A stretch of DNA of 9,060 nucleotides from DATAMF01 sp964472565 (GTDB taxonomy: Bacteria > Chloroflexota > Anaerolineae > Aggregatilineales > Aggregatilineaceae), in assembly GCA_964472565.1 (NCBI GenBank), contig CAYYNB010000211.1:1-9060 (forward strand), read 5' to 3'. Positions 1-6,333 of this stretch are shown one piece after another. Position numbers and translations under genes: made by a program. Position 1 is the first letter of the stretch, and every line of letters starts with the position of its first letter. Below the pieces are notes generated by a model that ran no database searches, was not told where the DNA came from, and worked only from the letters and a program-made list of their open reading frames with translations.

Positions 1-52
1 GTAGGGGATGCGCGTCTACCCTTCGCTATTTCGTTATTGCCGATAAAGTCTA

Positions 53-697
53 TTGAAGTTGTCGAATGCGGATAAACGGTATCTTCTGGAGCGGCGCGTC
101 AAACGAGGACACGAATGGTCTCAATTATCCGACAGGGAAATTGTCCGGCAGTTAGGAGTTGATCAAAAGCCTATTGGAAATTGGAAGCGTAATTTAACTG
201 AGGAAATTTCCTCAGTTGAGAGAAAAATTCGAAGCGCTGACGGGAAAATGCGGAATGTTTCCAAAATTCGTGAGTCCAATCAAATGCGGGCCAAATCAAA
301 GGCAGATCGAGCATCCAGAACACATTACGTCAGTGACGGAGATGCGCAGCCCGGTTATGAGGAGGACGCCATCGTACTGGATGATTCCACCACCGACTTG
401 CCCATCACCGAGAAGCGAGCCAAACCGCGCGGTAAAAATGCTGCTGCTCGCGCCCAACCGTCGCCAAGCGCATCGCAAAACAGTGATGATGAATCGGTTG
501 AAATTGTGCGGATTACGGCGCTCGTTCTTGGTATTCCGTCCGACACCGAACTCACAACAGAGCTTGTTCGCCAAATCTTGCTGGCACTCCTGCGCGCAGC
601 AAAAGTCGGGATGCGCTGGCTCGATGACCGGGCTGGTGCGGAGGAAATTGAAAGTTTTGTGGCTATTTTAGCGGATGAATGGGGACTCGTATTGTGA
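53..697 (+). CDS. ParB-associated helix-turn-helix protein, probably N-terminally truncated
   Basis: A 214-residue, highly charged protein. Residues about 4-48 (SNADKR, then EWSQLSDREIVRQLG and NWKRNL) resemble the helix-turn-helix segment that follows the ParB-like nuclease domain in phage and plasmid proteins, where a pattern like NADKRRAV..EW..WSDREIA..CGVS is common. Residues 55-72 (VERKIRSADGKMRNVSKI) match the short stretch that usually comes next. Residues about 75-145 are low-complexity and charged, and the C-terminal 70 residues are a helical region I do not recognise. The start is a TTG, and an in-frame TAA at 44-46 blocks any upstream extension, so the ParB nuclease domain normally encoded before this point is absent. 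It may therefore be a 5'-truncated remnant or a naturally short DNA-binding protein. A nucleotidyltransferase gene starts 46 bases downstream, which fits a mobile-element module. The coding call is fairly firm and the family link is from memory. Confidence 0.6.
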   Translation: MKLSNADKRYLLERRVKRGHEWSQLSDREIVRQLGVDQKPIGNWKRNLTEEISSVERKIRSADGKMRNVSKIRESNQMRAKSKADRASRTHYVSDGDAQPGYEEDAIVLDDSTTDLPITEKRAKPRGKNAAARAQPSPSASQNSDDESVEIVRITALVLGIPSDTELTTELVRQILLALLRAAKVGMRWLDDRAGAEEIESFVAILADEWGLVL

Positions 698-743
698 CGA
701 GGATTAAATAATCCAAACGAGGATAGAGGAGGGAAAACCGATC

Positions 744-1577
744 ATGAGTACCGGACGTCCACTTGCCCTGGCCCACGCGCGCCAGTTGGCCGACCGGCTG
801 CTGGGGCAGCTTGCGCCCGTCTGTGAGCGCATTGAAATCGCAGGCAGCATCCGGCGCGGCCAGCGTGAGGTGCATGACATTGAGCTGATTGCCATTTCCC
901 AACGGGCGCAGCATGGCGGACAGTTGGATTTGTTTGGTGGAGTGACCAACGCAAAAATCATCAGTCTGCTCGACGACAAACTGGAGCAACTGCTTGACGG
1001 TGAGTTCATCGTCAAACGCCCACATCAAGCGAATAACGACTTCATTACGGCCTGGGGGGAGAAGTACTAAAAGTTCCTCATCGCGCGGGATGGAAAGAGC
1101 ATCACCCGGCTGTCGTCGCTGGTCCAGGTGGATTTGTATATCACCGCTACGGAGCGGTGGGGCAGCATTTTTACCATCCGGACCGGCCCTGCGGAATTCG
1201 GGCAGGCGCTGGTCACGTACATCAAAAACCGGACGCCGTACCGGCAACAGGATGGAGGGCTGGTGGATACCCGCACGGGCGCGTTGGTTCCGACGCCGGA
1301 CGAGCGCGACTATTTCGCGGTGGTAGGACTGCGATATGTGCCACCGGAGAAACGGAATTGTCATACCGTTGTGCCGGTGCTGCAGTTGTGGCGGCGTGAT
1401 CCAGTCCCGAGTTGCTCTCCCACGCCCCACTATATATATAATAGAGTCGATTCTCCCGCCGAGCAGGTTTCGGACCGCACGGCCAACACGGCCCAGGCGG
1501 GTACCGTTGTTTATACAGATGACATCAGTGTGCGGGCTGCCATTCGCGCGCGATTGGAGGCCGTCCTGTTCCTATGA
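744..1577 (+). pseudogene. DNA polymerase X-type nucleotidyltransferase interrupted by an in-frame TAA
   Basis: ATG 744 follows AGGAGGG (727-733). The first part encodes GSIRRGQREVHDIELIAIS, the nucleotidyltransferase signature of the Pol beta/PolX superfamily: GS at residues 34-35 and the metal-binding pair D45/E47. Reading is cut by TAA at 1068-1070. The same frame then continues with VQVDLYI, holding the expected third carboxylate (Asp codon 1131-1133), RTGPAEF (1179-1199), PTPDERDYFAVVGL (1290-1331) and PPEKR (1341-1355), the usual order in phage- and plasmid-borne proteins of this family. So one nonsense codon splits an otherwise intact domain, and the upstream product of 108 residues would lack the third catalytic acid. 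The frame stays open to TGA 1575-1577, but the tail after about 1360 does not look like the family. TAA is used as a normal stop by other genes here, so recoding is unlikely. It is most likely a recent pseudogene. A sequencing error remains possible. Confidence 0.72.
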
Positions 1578-1680
1578 GTACGGTGGTTCAAAGATTGCCG
1601 TTTGATCTATCTCTGTTTGATACCCGATGTCCAGGCGGGCACCGGGTACATTAGCGAAACACGTAGCCTAGGGCCTCTTA
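1356..1680. other. Stretch without a convincing gene between the nucleotidyltransferase domain and IS630
   Basis: The plus frame of the broken nucleotidyltransferase stays open to 1577, but its translation looks non-native: Cys, His and Pro-rich, then a Ser/Thr/Ala stretch. The stretch contains a short alternating TA run (about 1431-1442) and a weak 6+6 inverted repeat, TACCCG (1621-1626) with CGGGTA (1643-1648). No RNA gene or known site was recognised. It is probably eroded mobile-element sequence whose downstream continuation was lost when the insertion sequences arrived. Confidence 0.4.
1574..1654 (+). CDS. Possible 26-codon start of a truncated gene, ATGA-coupled
   Basis: An ATG at 1574 overlaps the TGA that ends the upstream open frame (ATGA), the arrangement typical of translational coupling. 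It encodes 26 residues beginning MSTVVQRLPFDLSLFDT before a TAG at 1652-1654. One base out of frame, the reading continues as ISETRSLGPL up to the left end of the IS630 element at 1681. This could be the 5' end of a gene broken first by a one-base frameshift and then by insertion. No family was recognised and there is no clear independent ribosome binding site, so it may be chance. Confidence 0.2.
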   Translation: MSTVVQRLPFDLSLFDTRCPGGHRVH

Positions 1681-1707
1681 TGGAGAAAACAATTAGAACT
1701 TGCATAA
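1681..1707 (+). repeat. Left terminal inverted repeat of the IS630 element
   Basis: The first 27 bases read inward from the left end (TGGAGAAAACAA at the start, CTTGCATAA at the end) match the right end read inward at 20 of 27 positions. Mismatches cluster at positions 13-16. The transposase stop codon (minus TAA, 1693-1695) lies within this repeat. Confidence 0.8.
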
Positions 1708-2244
1708 AGTAGCAGGTGCATATTGCTGCATGAAATCGGTTTCAAAAGGCGTCTCATTCAAATCGGTTTCAAAAGCATCTACGAGCACCGGGAATTGGGA
1801 ACACCCATGATTATGGCTGACGTGCTCCCGCGCTTGCTCCCAAACATGTTCCTGGGGATTCAAGTCGGGAGAGGCGGGCGGAAAGTAAACCAGTTCCAGG
1901 TGCGGATTTTCGGCCAACACCTCGTCCAGGGCTGGGCCATGATGCCAGGGGGCACGGTCCAGCAAGAGCAAGATGGGTTGGGTCGGGAACAGCAGCAGCA
2001 AGAGCCGCACAAAATCAGCCGTAACCTCGGTAGTTTCTTCCAGGGCGGTCACTGCGATCTCGCGTCCCAAACGCAGCTCCAGCGCACCATAGAAATGCAC
2101 GTGGTCCCGTTGCGGCGTCATCCGCACGACCGGGGTTTGACCCATGGGCGACCAGACGCGGGTCAAGGTAGCCTGGAAGTACAGGCTCATTTGGTCCATC
2201 GCCAGGATCACCAGGTTCGGATAGGCTTGCAGCCAGTCGGTCAC
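1693..2244 (-). CDS. IS630 transposase, catalytic DDE frame (OrfB)
   Basis: 183 residues counted from GTG 2244-2242, though this frame is probably expressed mainly as a -1 frameshift fusion with the upstream DNA-binding frame. The RNase H-like DDE domain is complete: D17 in LAMDQ, D96 in LLLLDRAPWHHG, and E132 in the hallmark FPPASPDLNPQEHVWEQ. The second and third acids are 36 residues apart, as is usual for IS630/Tc1-type enzymes. It cuts and joins the element's ends and inserts them at TA. The overlap with the upstream stop (GTGA) would also allow coupled reinitiation at GTG, but no good ribosome binding site precedes it. The stop codon falls in the left terminal repeat. All key residues are present, so the gene appears functional. 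Confidence 0.88.
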   Translation of the reverse strand: MTDWLQAYPNLVILAMDQMSLYFQATLTRVWSPMGQTPVVRMTPQRDHVHFYGALELRLGREIAVTALEETTEVTADFVRLLLLLFPTQPILLLLDRAPWHHGPALDEVLAENPHLELVYFPPASPDLNPQEHVWEQAREHVSHNHGCSQFPVLVDAFETDLNETPFETDFMQQYAPATLCKF

Positions 2245-2777
2245 TTTTTTTCTAACGCGGCTTCAAAGTCTGCCACGACCTGGTCGTCAGGCCGTGACCG
2301 ATATTGTGGTTCCGTTTGCTGCTGACTGAAGCGGCAGGCGTGCAGCAACGTGCGGTAGGAGGTATCGCTGTGATACGTCACCCCATACCACTGGTAAACG
2401 ACGGTTTTCAGGTCACTGATCGTCCAAAACTGGTCGTGACTCACCCGCAGATCGGGCGGCACGACCTGATCGGGACGGTAGTTCTTCAGCCGTGTTTGGA
2501 GATCCGCCCGTTGGACGCGGGTCAACTTCAAGGCATTCTCGCCCTGCCAGTGCGATTTCAGACCGGCCACCCCGTGTGCCCGATAGGTTTGACACCAATC
2601 CATCAGGGCACGCCAGCTACAGCCCACGAGCGTCTGGATTGCCTGAACGGGTTGTCCCGTGCCATACAAGCGAACGGCCTGCAAGCGTTTCAATTCACGT
2701 ACGTCCCGCGTCGCGTCTTCTGCCCGCTGGAAGGTTTTGATTTCTGGTTCGGTGAGGGTAAAGGTTCGTTTTGCCAT
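2241..2777 (-). CDS. IS630 transposase, N-terminal DNA-binding frame (OrfA)
   Basis: A 178-residue protein starting at ATG 2777-2775 with GAGGG just upstream. Residues about 27-75 (LKRLQAVRLYGTGQPVQAIQ, then W..LMDWCQTYRAHGVAGL) form the helix-turn-helix typical of IS630 transposases, which binds the terminal repeats. Residues about 110-160 (FWTISDLKTVVYQWYGV and the SYRTLLHACRFS segment) match the second, winged-helix part. It ends LEKK-stop at a run of seven A that overlaps the start of the catalytic frame. Alone it would be a DNA-binding product without catalytic residues, which in other insertion sequences can act as a regulator. With a -1 frameshift it becomes the first half of a 361-residue transposase, about the normal IS630 length. 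Confidence 0.87.
   Translation of the reverse strand: MAKRTFTLTEPEIKTFQRAEDATRDVRELKRLQAVRLYGTGQPVQAIQTLVGCSWRALMDWCQTYRAHGVAGLKSHWQGENALKLTRVQRADLQTRLKNYRPDQVVPPDLRVSHDQFWTISDLKTVVYQWYGVTYHSDTSYRTLLHACRFSQQQTEPQYRSRPDDQVVADFEAALEKK
2242..2252 (-). promoter_or_regulatory. Programmed -1 frameshift site A AAA AAG in the IS630 transposase
   Basis: On the minus strand the upstream frame reads GAA AAA AAG TGA, which contains the heptamer A AAA AAG in the correct phase for a -1 slip (the dnaX-type site). Slipping converts it to GAA AAA AAA GTG and enters the catalytic frame, giving a 361-residue fusion. The phase and the immediate stop of the upstream frame argue for a designed site. I see no strong downstream stem-loop or upstream Shine-Dalgarno stimulator. 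Confidence 0.75.
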
Positions 2778-2787
2778 ACCCTCTAAT

Positions 2788-2814
2788 TATGCGAGTTTCT
2801 TTTGATTTGTCCAT
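2788..2814 (-). repeat. Right terminal inverted repeat of the IS630 element
   Basis: Read on the minus strand from 2813 inward, this end begins TGGACAAATCAA and contains CTCGCATAA. It aligns without gaps to the left end at 20 of 27 positions. It lies just upstream of the transposase start at 2777 and probably overlaps its promoter. Confidence 0.8.
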
Positions 2815-3314
2815 TAGCGGTGCGCTGCCAGATCCCTCAGGCCGCCGAATCGAGCGTAACAGCGGACGGAGCCGAATGGATTTGGGCGTTAGTCGATGAC
2901 CTTTTTCCCGATAGTGTTCAGATCGTGGATTGGTTTCACGCCACACAACACCTGGCTTTCGCGGCGCAAGCCCTCTTTCCTGACCACCCTGACCACGCCC
3001 ACCGCTGGTACACCCAGCAGCAAACAGCGCTCTTTCGGGGCGAGATTTGGAAAATCACCCAGGCGTTGGATCAGGTTGGCCTCTCAGAACATAGCCATTA
3101 CTTTCATACCCATCACCGCCGCATGCAGTATCAGGAATTCCGGGAACAGGGTTATCCCATTGGTTCTGGGACGGTTGAAAGTGGGGTCAAACAATTCAAA
3201 ACCCGGCTGACTGGCCCTGGTATGCGCTGGTCTCGTCCAGCGGCGGAACGTATGTTGGTCCTTCGGGCAGTCATCTTGAGTGGCGATTTTGACCGTCTCT
3301 GGCAGGCCGCTTAA
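2815..3314 (+). pseudogene. ISKra4-type transposase, 3' remnant
   Basis: The open frame contains motifs I recognise from ISKra4-family transposases in their usual order: DGAEWIW (2865-2885), then VDWFHATQHL with its Asp codon at 2928-2930, then YPIGSGTVES with its Glu codon at 3177-3179, then TGPGMRWSRPAAERMLVLRA and a final SGDFDRLWQ. These acidic residues are the likely DDE-type catalytic positions. Only about the last 165 residues remain. Full-length members are roughly two to three times longer, and the 5' part is missing because homology begins right at the IS630 border. No ISKra4 5' sequence is recognisable left of the IS630 element, so it is not a clean interruption; a deletion accompanied or followed the insertion. 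The ATG at 2802 lies inside the IS630 end and is unlikely to be a real start. Confidence 0.8.
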
Positions 3315-3331
3315 ATTTTCACCACAATTCT

Positions 3332-3342
3332 GGGATGCACCC
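3332..3342. repeat. Candidate outer end of the ISKra4 remnant
   Basis: GGGATGCACCC lies 18 bases after the remnant's stop codon. Read outward-in from the minus strand it begins GGGTGCATCCC, a plausible insertion-sequence tip. A similar GGGTACAT occurs at 1644-1651 to the left of the IS630 element and might be the opposite end. There is no second full copy in the window to confirm it. Confidence 0.3.
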
Positions 3343-3357
3343 TCATCTGTTCCTGAT

Positions 3358-3386
3358 TTGTAATCTCGAAGAAACGATTCGATACT
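3358..3386 (+). promoter_or_regulatory. Weak candidate promoter for the histidine kinase gene
   Basis: TTGTAA (3358-3363) and GATACT (3381-3386) are separated by 17 bases, and each matches the sigma-70-type consensus at 4 of 6 positions. They lie about 50 bases before the preferred start codon at 3436, in the first A/T-rich DNA after the ISKra4 remnant. Support is consensus matching only. Confidence 0.28.
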
Positions 3387-3435
3387 ACTATTATTGGATG
3401 GGAGAATGCAGCGGTGGAATGTCAAAGGGAATTTT

Positions 3436-5673
3436 ATGAAATACCGGAATCTGACCCACGCGCTTCGATTCAGCTTCATCTATATGGTTGTAACGGCGCT
3501 GTGGATTATTTTCTCTGACCGGGTAATCGCAGGCATTACTGATGATCGGGAGCTGATCAATACTCTCCAAACCTTTAAAGGGCTGTTTTTTATCAGCGTA
3601 ATGACCCTGCTGTTGTATGTGCTGCTGCGCTATGAGCTTGCTCTTCAGTCGCGGATGCTTACGACAGTGCAGGCATCAGAAGCCAAGTGGCGTTCCCTGG
3701 TGGAAAATGCCCCGGATACTATTCTGACGGTGGATCATCAGGGGCATATTCAGTTTATCAACTATCCGCAGTTCAATCGGAGTATTGATCAACTTCTCAA
3801 TTCCAACATTTACGATCTCATTCTGCCTGAATATCATGAAACGATACGGCAGGCGATCCAGGCGGCGTTTGAAACAGGCGAATCGTCCAGCTTTGAAGCA
3901 AAATCGTCCGGCTCGATCTGGCATGCTATCCGGCTGGGACCTATCAAACGGAATGGCGGAGTCAGCAGTGCCGTTCTGATCGCCCAAAACATCACTGAGC
4001 GCAAACAAATGGAACAAGCCGAACGCGAACAACGTATTTTGGCCGAAGCCCTGGCAGATGCAGCAGCAACCTTAACCACCAGTCTGAATCTCGATGAGGT
4101 GTTGGACCGGATTCTGGATAACGTTGATCGGGTAATTACGTTTGATATTGCCAATATCATGCTGGTTGAAGGCAACCGTGCCTTTGTTGTACGACACCGG
4201 GGATACGTGGAACATGGCCTGGGTGAGTGGATTAGCCAGGTGAATTTTACGCTGGATACCATACCCAACCTGCTCCACATGACCCACACGGGGCAACCTA
4301 CCCTTATTCTGGATACCAGCACGGATGCTAACTGGGTAGTCTACCCGGATACACCCTGGCTGCAATCGTATGTGGGCGCGCCGATTCAAGTGCATAGTAA
4401 GGTTATCGGCTTCTTGAATGTGGGGTGTGCAGCAAGTGGCAACTATACGGAAGTTCATGCGGCGCGTTTGCAGTCCTTTGCCAGTCAAGCGGCCATTGCC
4501 ATTGAAAACGCGCGGCTCTACGAACAAATTCGCCACCATGCAGATGATCTCGAAAAGCGCGTTCAGGAACGGACAGCCCAACTCAACCATGCCAAAGAAC
4601 GTATCGAAACTATTTTGAACAGCAGCGACGATTTAATCATTTTATGCCGACCGGATGGCACTATCGAACAAATCAATCCGGCAGTAAATCACTTTTTTGG
4701 TAAGATGCCGACTGAATTTCTGAACCGGCAACTGGGCGAAGTTGTTGAAGCACCCTATGCTCACACGATCATCCAGACCGCCATTGAAAAAAAAGAGCAG
4801 CAGCAGACCGAAGTCTCAATTCAGGCCGAACATCAAGAGACAATTGAAGCTGATCTCGTTGTTTCACCCATTCTTGAAGCGGATGGACAGCTTATCGGTG
4901 TGGTATGCAGCCTGCATGACATTACCACCCATAAACATATGGAAGCCCAACTCCGGCACATGCTCCAACATCAGATTGAGTTAAATGAGCTGAAATCCCG
5001 CTATGTTTCTATGGCAGCGCATGACCTGCGCAACCCACTGGCGGTGATCCAATCCTCGGTAGGGATCATCCAGCGCTATTCGCAGAAAATGGATGAGGAA
5101 AAAAAGCAAGAGCAGTTCAGCCGAATCGACCAGAATATTCGGAATATTGTTGAACTATTGGATGGGATTCTCTTCATTGCCAAAGGGGAAACGGGCAACC
5201 TCAAGTTTGTGCCTGAACTGCTCGATTTACCGGCATTCTACCGCACGATTATTGATGAATTTCACCAGACGCTGAACGATCCGAATCGTATTGAACTTTC
5301 ATTTCAAAATGACTGCCACCAAGTCTGGTTAGACCCGATTTTGCTGCGGCAGATTGTGAACAATCTGGTGTCGAATGCTATCAAATATTCAAACGCCCCG
5401 ATCAAAATAACCGTCTGGTGTCAAGAAAAGAAGGTCATTTTTACGGTTCAGGATCAGGGGATTGGCATCCCGGAGATAAAACAACGCCGTTTATTTGATG
5501 CCTTTTACCGGGCGAGCAATGTAGGGAATATACCCGGCACCGGATTGGGGATGACGATTGTGAAACAATCGGTTGATTTGCACAAAGGAACGATTATTTG
5601 GGAAAGCGAGGAAGGCGTAGGGACTACTTTTACGGTCACGCTTCCGATTGAGGAGACAGAGCACCAAAATTGA
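3436..5673 (+). CDS. Membrane sensor histidine kinase, TM2-PAS-GAF-PAS-HisKA-HATPase
   Basis: 745 residues. I chose ATG 3436 over the TTG at 3394 because AAAGGGA (3424-3430) precedes it and the recognisable N-terminus (MKYRNLTHALRF) begins there. Residues 11-27 and 49-65 are membrane helices flanking a short external loop, the compact ALWIIFSD...LQTFKGLFF module seen in many sensor kinases. Then come a PAS domain (about 81-190, ending DITERK-like NITERK), a GAF domain (about 207-357), a coiled-coil linker (358-390), a second PAS (388-500), and HisKA with phospho-acceptor H529 in MAAHDLRNPL. The ATPase domain has an N box with N647, D673 in DQGIGIPE, the F box LFDAFYR, and G701/G703/G705 in GTGLGM. 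All catalytic motifs are intact. There is no receiver domain and no response regulator in the window, so it is an orphan kinase whose signal and partner cannot be read from the sequence. The next gene, a zinc-ribbon/FHA protein, is 94 bases downstream. Confidence 0.93.
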   Translation: MKYRNLTHALRFSFIYMVVTALWIIFSDRVIAGITDDRELINTLQTFKGLFFISVMTLLLYVLLRYELALQSRMLTTVQASEAKWRSLVENAPDTILTVDHQGHIQFINYPQFNRSIDQLLNSNIYDLILPEYHETIRQAIQAAFETGESSSFEAKSSGSIWHAIRLGPIKRNGGVSSAVLIAQNITERKQMEQAEREQRILAEALADAAATLTTSLNLDEVLDRILDNVDRVITFDIANIMLVEGNRAFVVRHRGYVEHGLGEWISQVNFTLDTIPNLLHMTHTGQPTLILDTSTDANWVVYPDTPWLQSYVGAPIQVHSKVIGFLNVGCAASGNYTEVHAARLQSFASQAAIAIENARLYEQIRHHADDLEKRVQERTAQLNHAKERIETILNSSDDLIILCRPDGTIEQINPAVNHFFGKMPTEFLNRQLGEVVEAPYAHTIIQTAIEKKEQQQTEVSIQAEHQETIEADLVVSPILEADGQLIGVVCSLHDITTHKHMEAQLRHMLQHQIELNELKSRYVSMAAHDLRNPLAVIQSSVGIIQRYSQKMDEEKKQEQFSRIDQNIRNIVELLDGILFIAKGETGNLKFVPELLDLPAFYRTIIDEFHQTLNDPNRIELSFQNDCHQVWLDPILLRQIVNNLVSNAIKYSNAPIKITVWCQEKKVIFTVQDQGIGIPEIKQRRLFDAFYRASNVGNIPGTGLGMTIVKQSVDLHKGTIIWESEEGVGTTFTVTLPIEETEHQN

Positions 5674-5713
5674 CCAAATCTGCCAAAGTTATGGCACCAA
5701 CGATTATAAAAGA

Positions 5714-5752
5714 TGTACTATATCTGATGATTTGTGAAAATCGTATAGTACA
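5714..5752 (+). promoter_or_regulatory. Dyad/stem-loop before the zinc-ribbon/FHA gene
   Basis: A perfect 9+9 inverted repeat, TGTACTATA (5714-5722) and TATAGTACA (5744-5752), encloses a second 5+5 hairpin GATTT/AAATC (5729-5733 and 5738-5742). A TATAAA (5705-5710) just upstream could be a -10 element, which would place transcription start in the left arm. The FHA ribosome binding site GAGGG (5756-5760) follows directly. The structure could be a repressor operator, a 5' leader hairpin, or a weak terminator for the kinase gene. It lacks a T run, which makes a terminator less likely. Confidence 0.5.
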
Positions 5753-5767
5753 CTTGAGGGCCACATC

Positions 5768-6283
5768 ATGTCATCCAACAAACAAACGGTAGACACACGG
5801 ATCTGTTTCAACTGTCAGCGTGAAAATGCGCCGTATGCGGTGCGCTGCTTTTACTGTGGGTCGCCTTTGATGGTACCTGACACGCTTTCACTCCCTGTCG
5901 AAAACAATGAGGAAGACTATTTAGCCCTGGAGACTATCGAACACAAAGAGGCGTACAAGGAGGCTCTAATTTTATATGTCCTGGAGTATACCCAGGCGGC
6001 GATTATTATTGAGAAAAAAGAAGTTATTCTGGGACGCTATGCACCTGGGGAGACCACATCACCCGGCGACCTGTCGGCTTTTGATGCTTATGCGCGGGGC
6101 GTTTCACGGCATCATGCGATGATCAGCTATACCAACGCACAATATACCATCAAAGACCTGGGCAGCGCGAATGGCACCTGGGTCAACAGCCGCCGACTGC
6201 CGCCACACGAACCCTATAAACTCAATAAAGGTGACAGGATATGGTTGGGCAAGCTGGCATTGATGGTTTATCTGGCGGATTAA
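5768..6283 (+). CDS. Zinc-ribbon/FHA domain protein
   Basis: 171 residues from ATG 5768, with GAGGG seven bases upstream. The N-terminus carries a four-cysteine zinc ribbon: C13-x2-C16 (CFNC) and C27-x2-C30 (CFYC). A linker of about 50 residues follows, then a C-terminal forkhead-associated domain (about 75-170) with the core motifs ILGR (87-90), VSRHHA (112-117) and SANGTWVN (133-140). These include the Arg, Ser/His and Asn residues that contact phosphothreonine in known FHA domains. It has no membrane segment, so it is a cytoplasmic adaptor that probably binds a Thr-phosphorylated partner. Small ribbon-FHA proteins often accompany Ser/Thr kinase systems, but none lies in this window. The gene follows the histidine kinase by 94 bases with a dyad between them, so co-transcription is possible but not shown. 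The partner is unknown. Confidence 0.88.
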   Translation: MSSNKQTVDTRICFNCQRENAPYAVRCFYCGSPLMVPDTLSLPVENNEEDYLALETIEHKEAYKEALILYVLEYTQAAIIIEKKEVILGRYAPGETTSPGDLSAFDAYARGVSRHHAMISYTNAQYTIKDLGSANGTWVNSRRLPPHEPYKLNKGDRIWLGKLALMVYLAD

Positions 6284-6288
6284 CAAGG

Positions 6289-6319
6289 TGGAGCCAGCAA
6301 AACAAATTTACTGGCTCCA
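6289..6319. terminator. Hairpin between convergent FHA and lactate dehydrogenase genes
   Basis: TGGAGCCAG (6289-6297) and CTGGCTCCA (6311-6319) form a perfect 9-bp stem with a 13-base A/T-rich loop. It starts 6 bases after the FHA stop codon and ends 15 bases from the lactate dehydrogenase stop, so it is placed to terminate both convergent transcripts. No real T run follows on either strand, so it may need a factor or act mainly as a 3' end stabiliser. Confidence 0.6.
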
Positions 6320-6333
6320 GTCCGGAGCACGAC

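Larger units (their letters stand above)
1681..2814 (-). mobile_element. IS630-family insertion sequence, nearly complete
   Basis: An element of about 1.13 kb with the transposase on the minus strand. Its ends are imperfect inverted repeats, and the outer bases read TGGA on both sides. TA dinucleotides sit at 1679-1680 and 2815-2816, as expected for IS630/Tc1-mariner elements, which insert at TA and duplicate it. The right boundary is uncertain by one base because the right repeat has an extra base between TGGA and the flanking TA. The transposase is in two frames joined by a slippery site, and its stop codon lies inside the left repeat. The catalytic triad and both ends are preserved, so the element could still be mobile. 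It separates the phage-like segment on the left from an ISKra4 remnant on the right. Confidence 0.88.

Noticed and set aside
663..1430. A 255-codon minus-strand open frame opposite the nucleotidyltransferase
   Set aside because: It is the mirror of the plus-strand domain, has no recognisable motif or ribosome binding site, and its length reflects the codon pattern of the true strand.
1431..1442. Alternating TA run as a promoter or origin element
   Set aside because: It is too short and isolated, with no partner element or repeats around it.
1128..1577. A separate gene starting at GTG 1128
   Set aside because: It starts in the middle of the nucleotidyltransferase domain with no ribosome binding site; it is the downstream half of the broken gene.
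744..1577. Stop-codon reassignment (TAA read as an amino acid)
   Set aside because: The ISKra4 remnant, IS630, FHA, Nudix and lipoprotein frames all end at TAA in the expected place, so TAA is a normal stop.
1723..2786. Long plus-strand open frames opposite the IS630 transposase
   Set aside because: They are shadows of the two transposase frames, which carry clear helix-turn-helix and DDE motifs.
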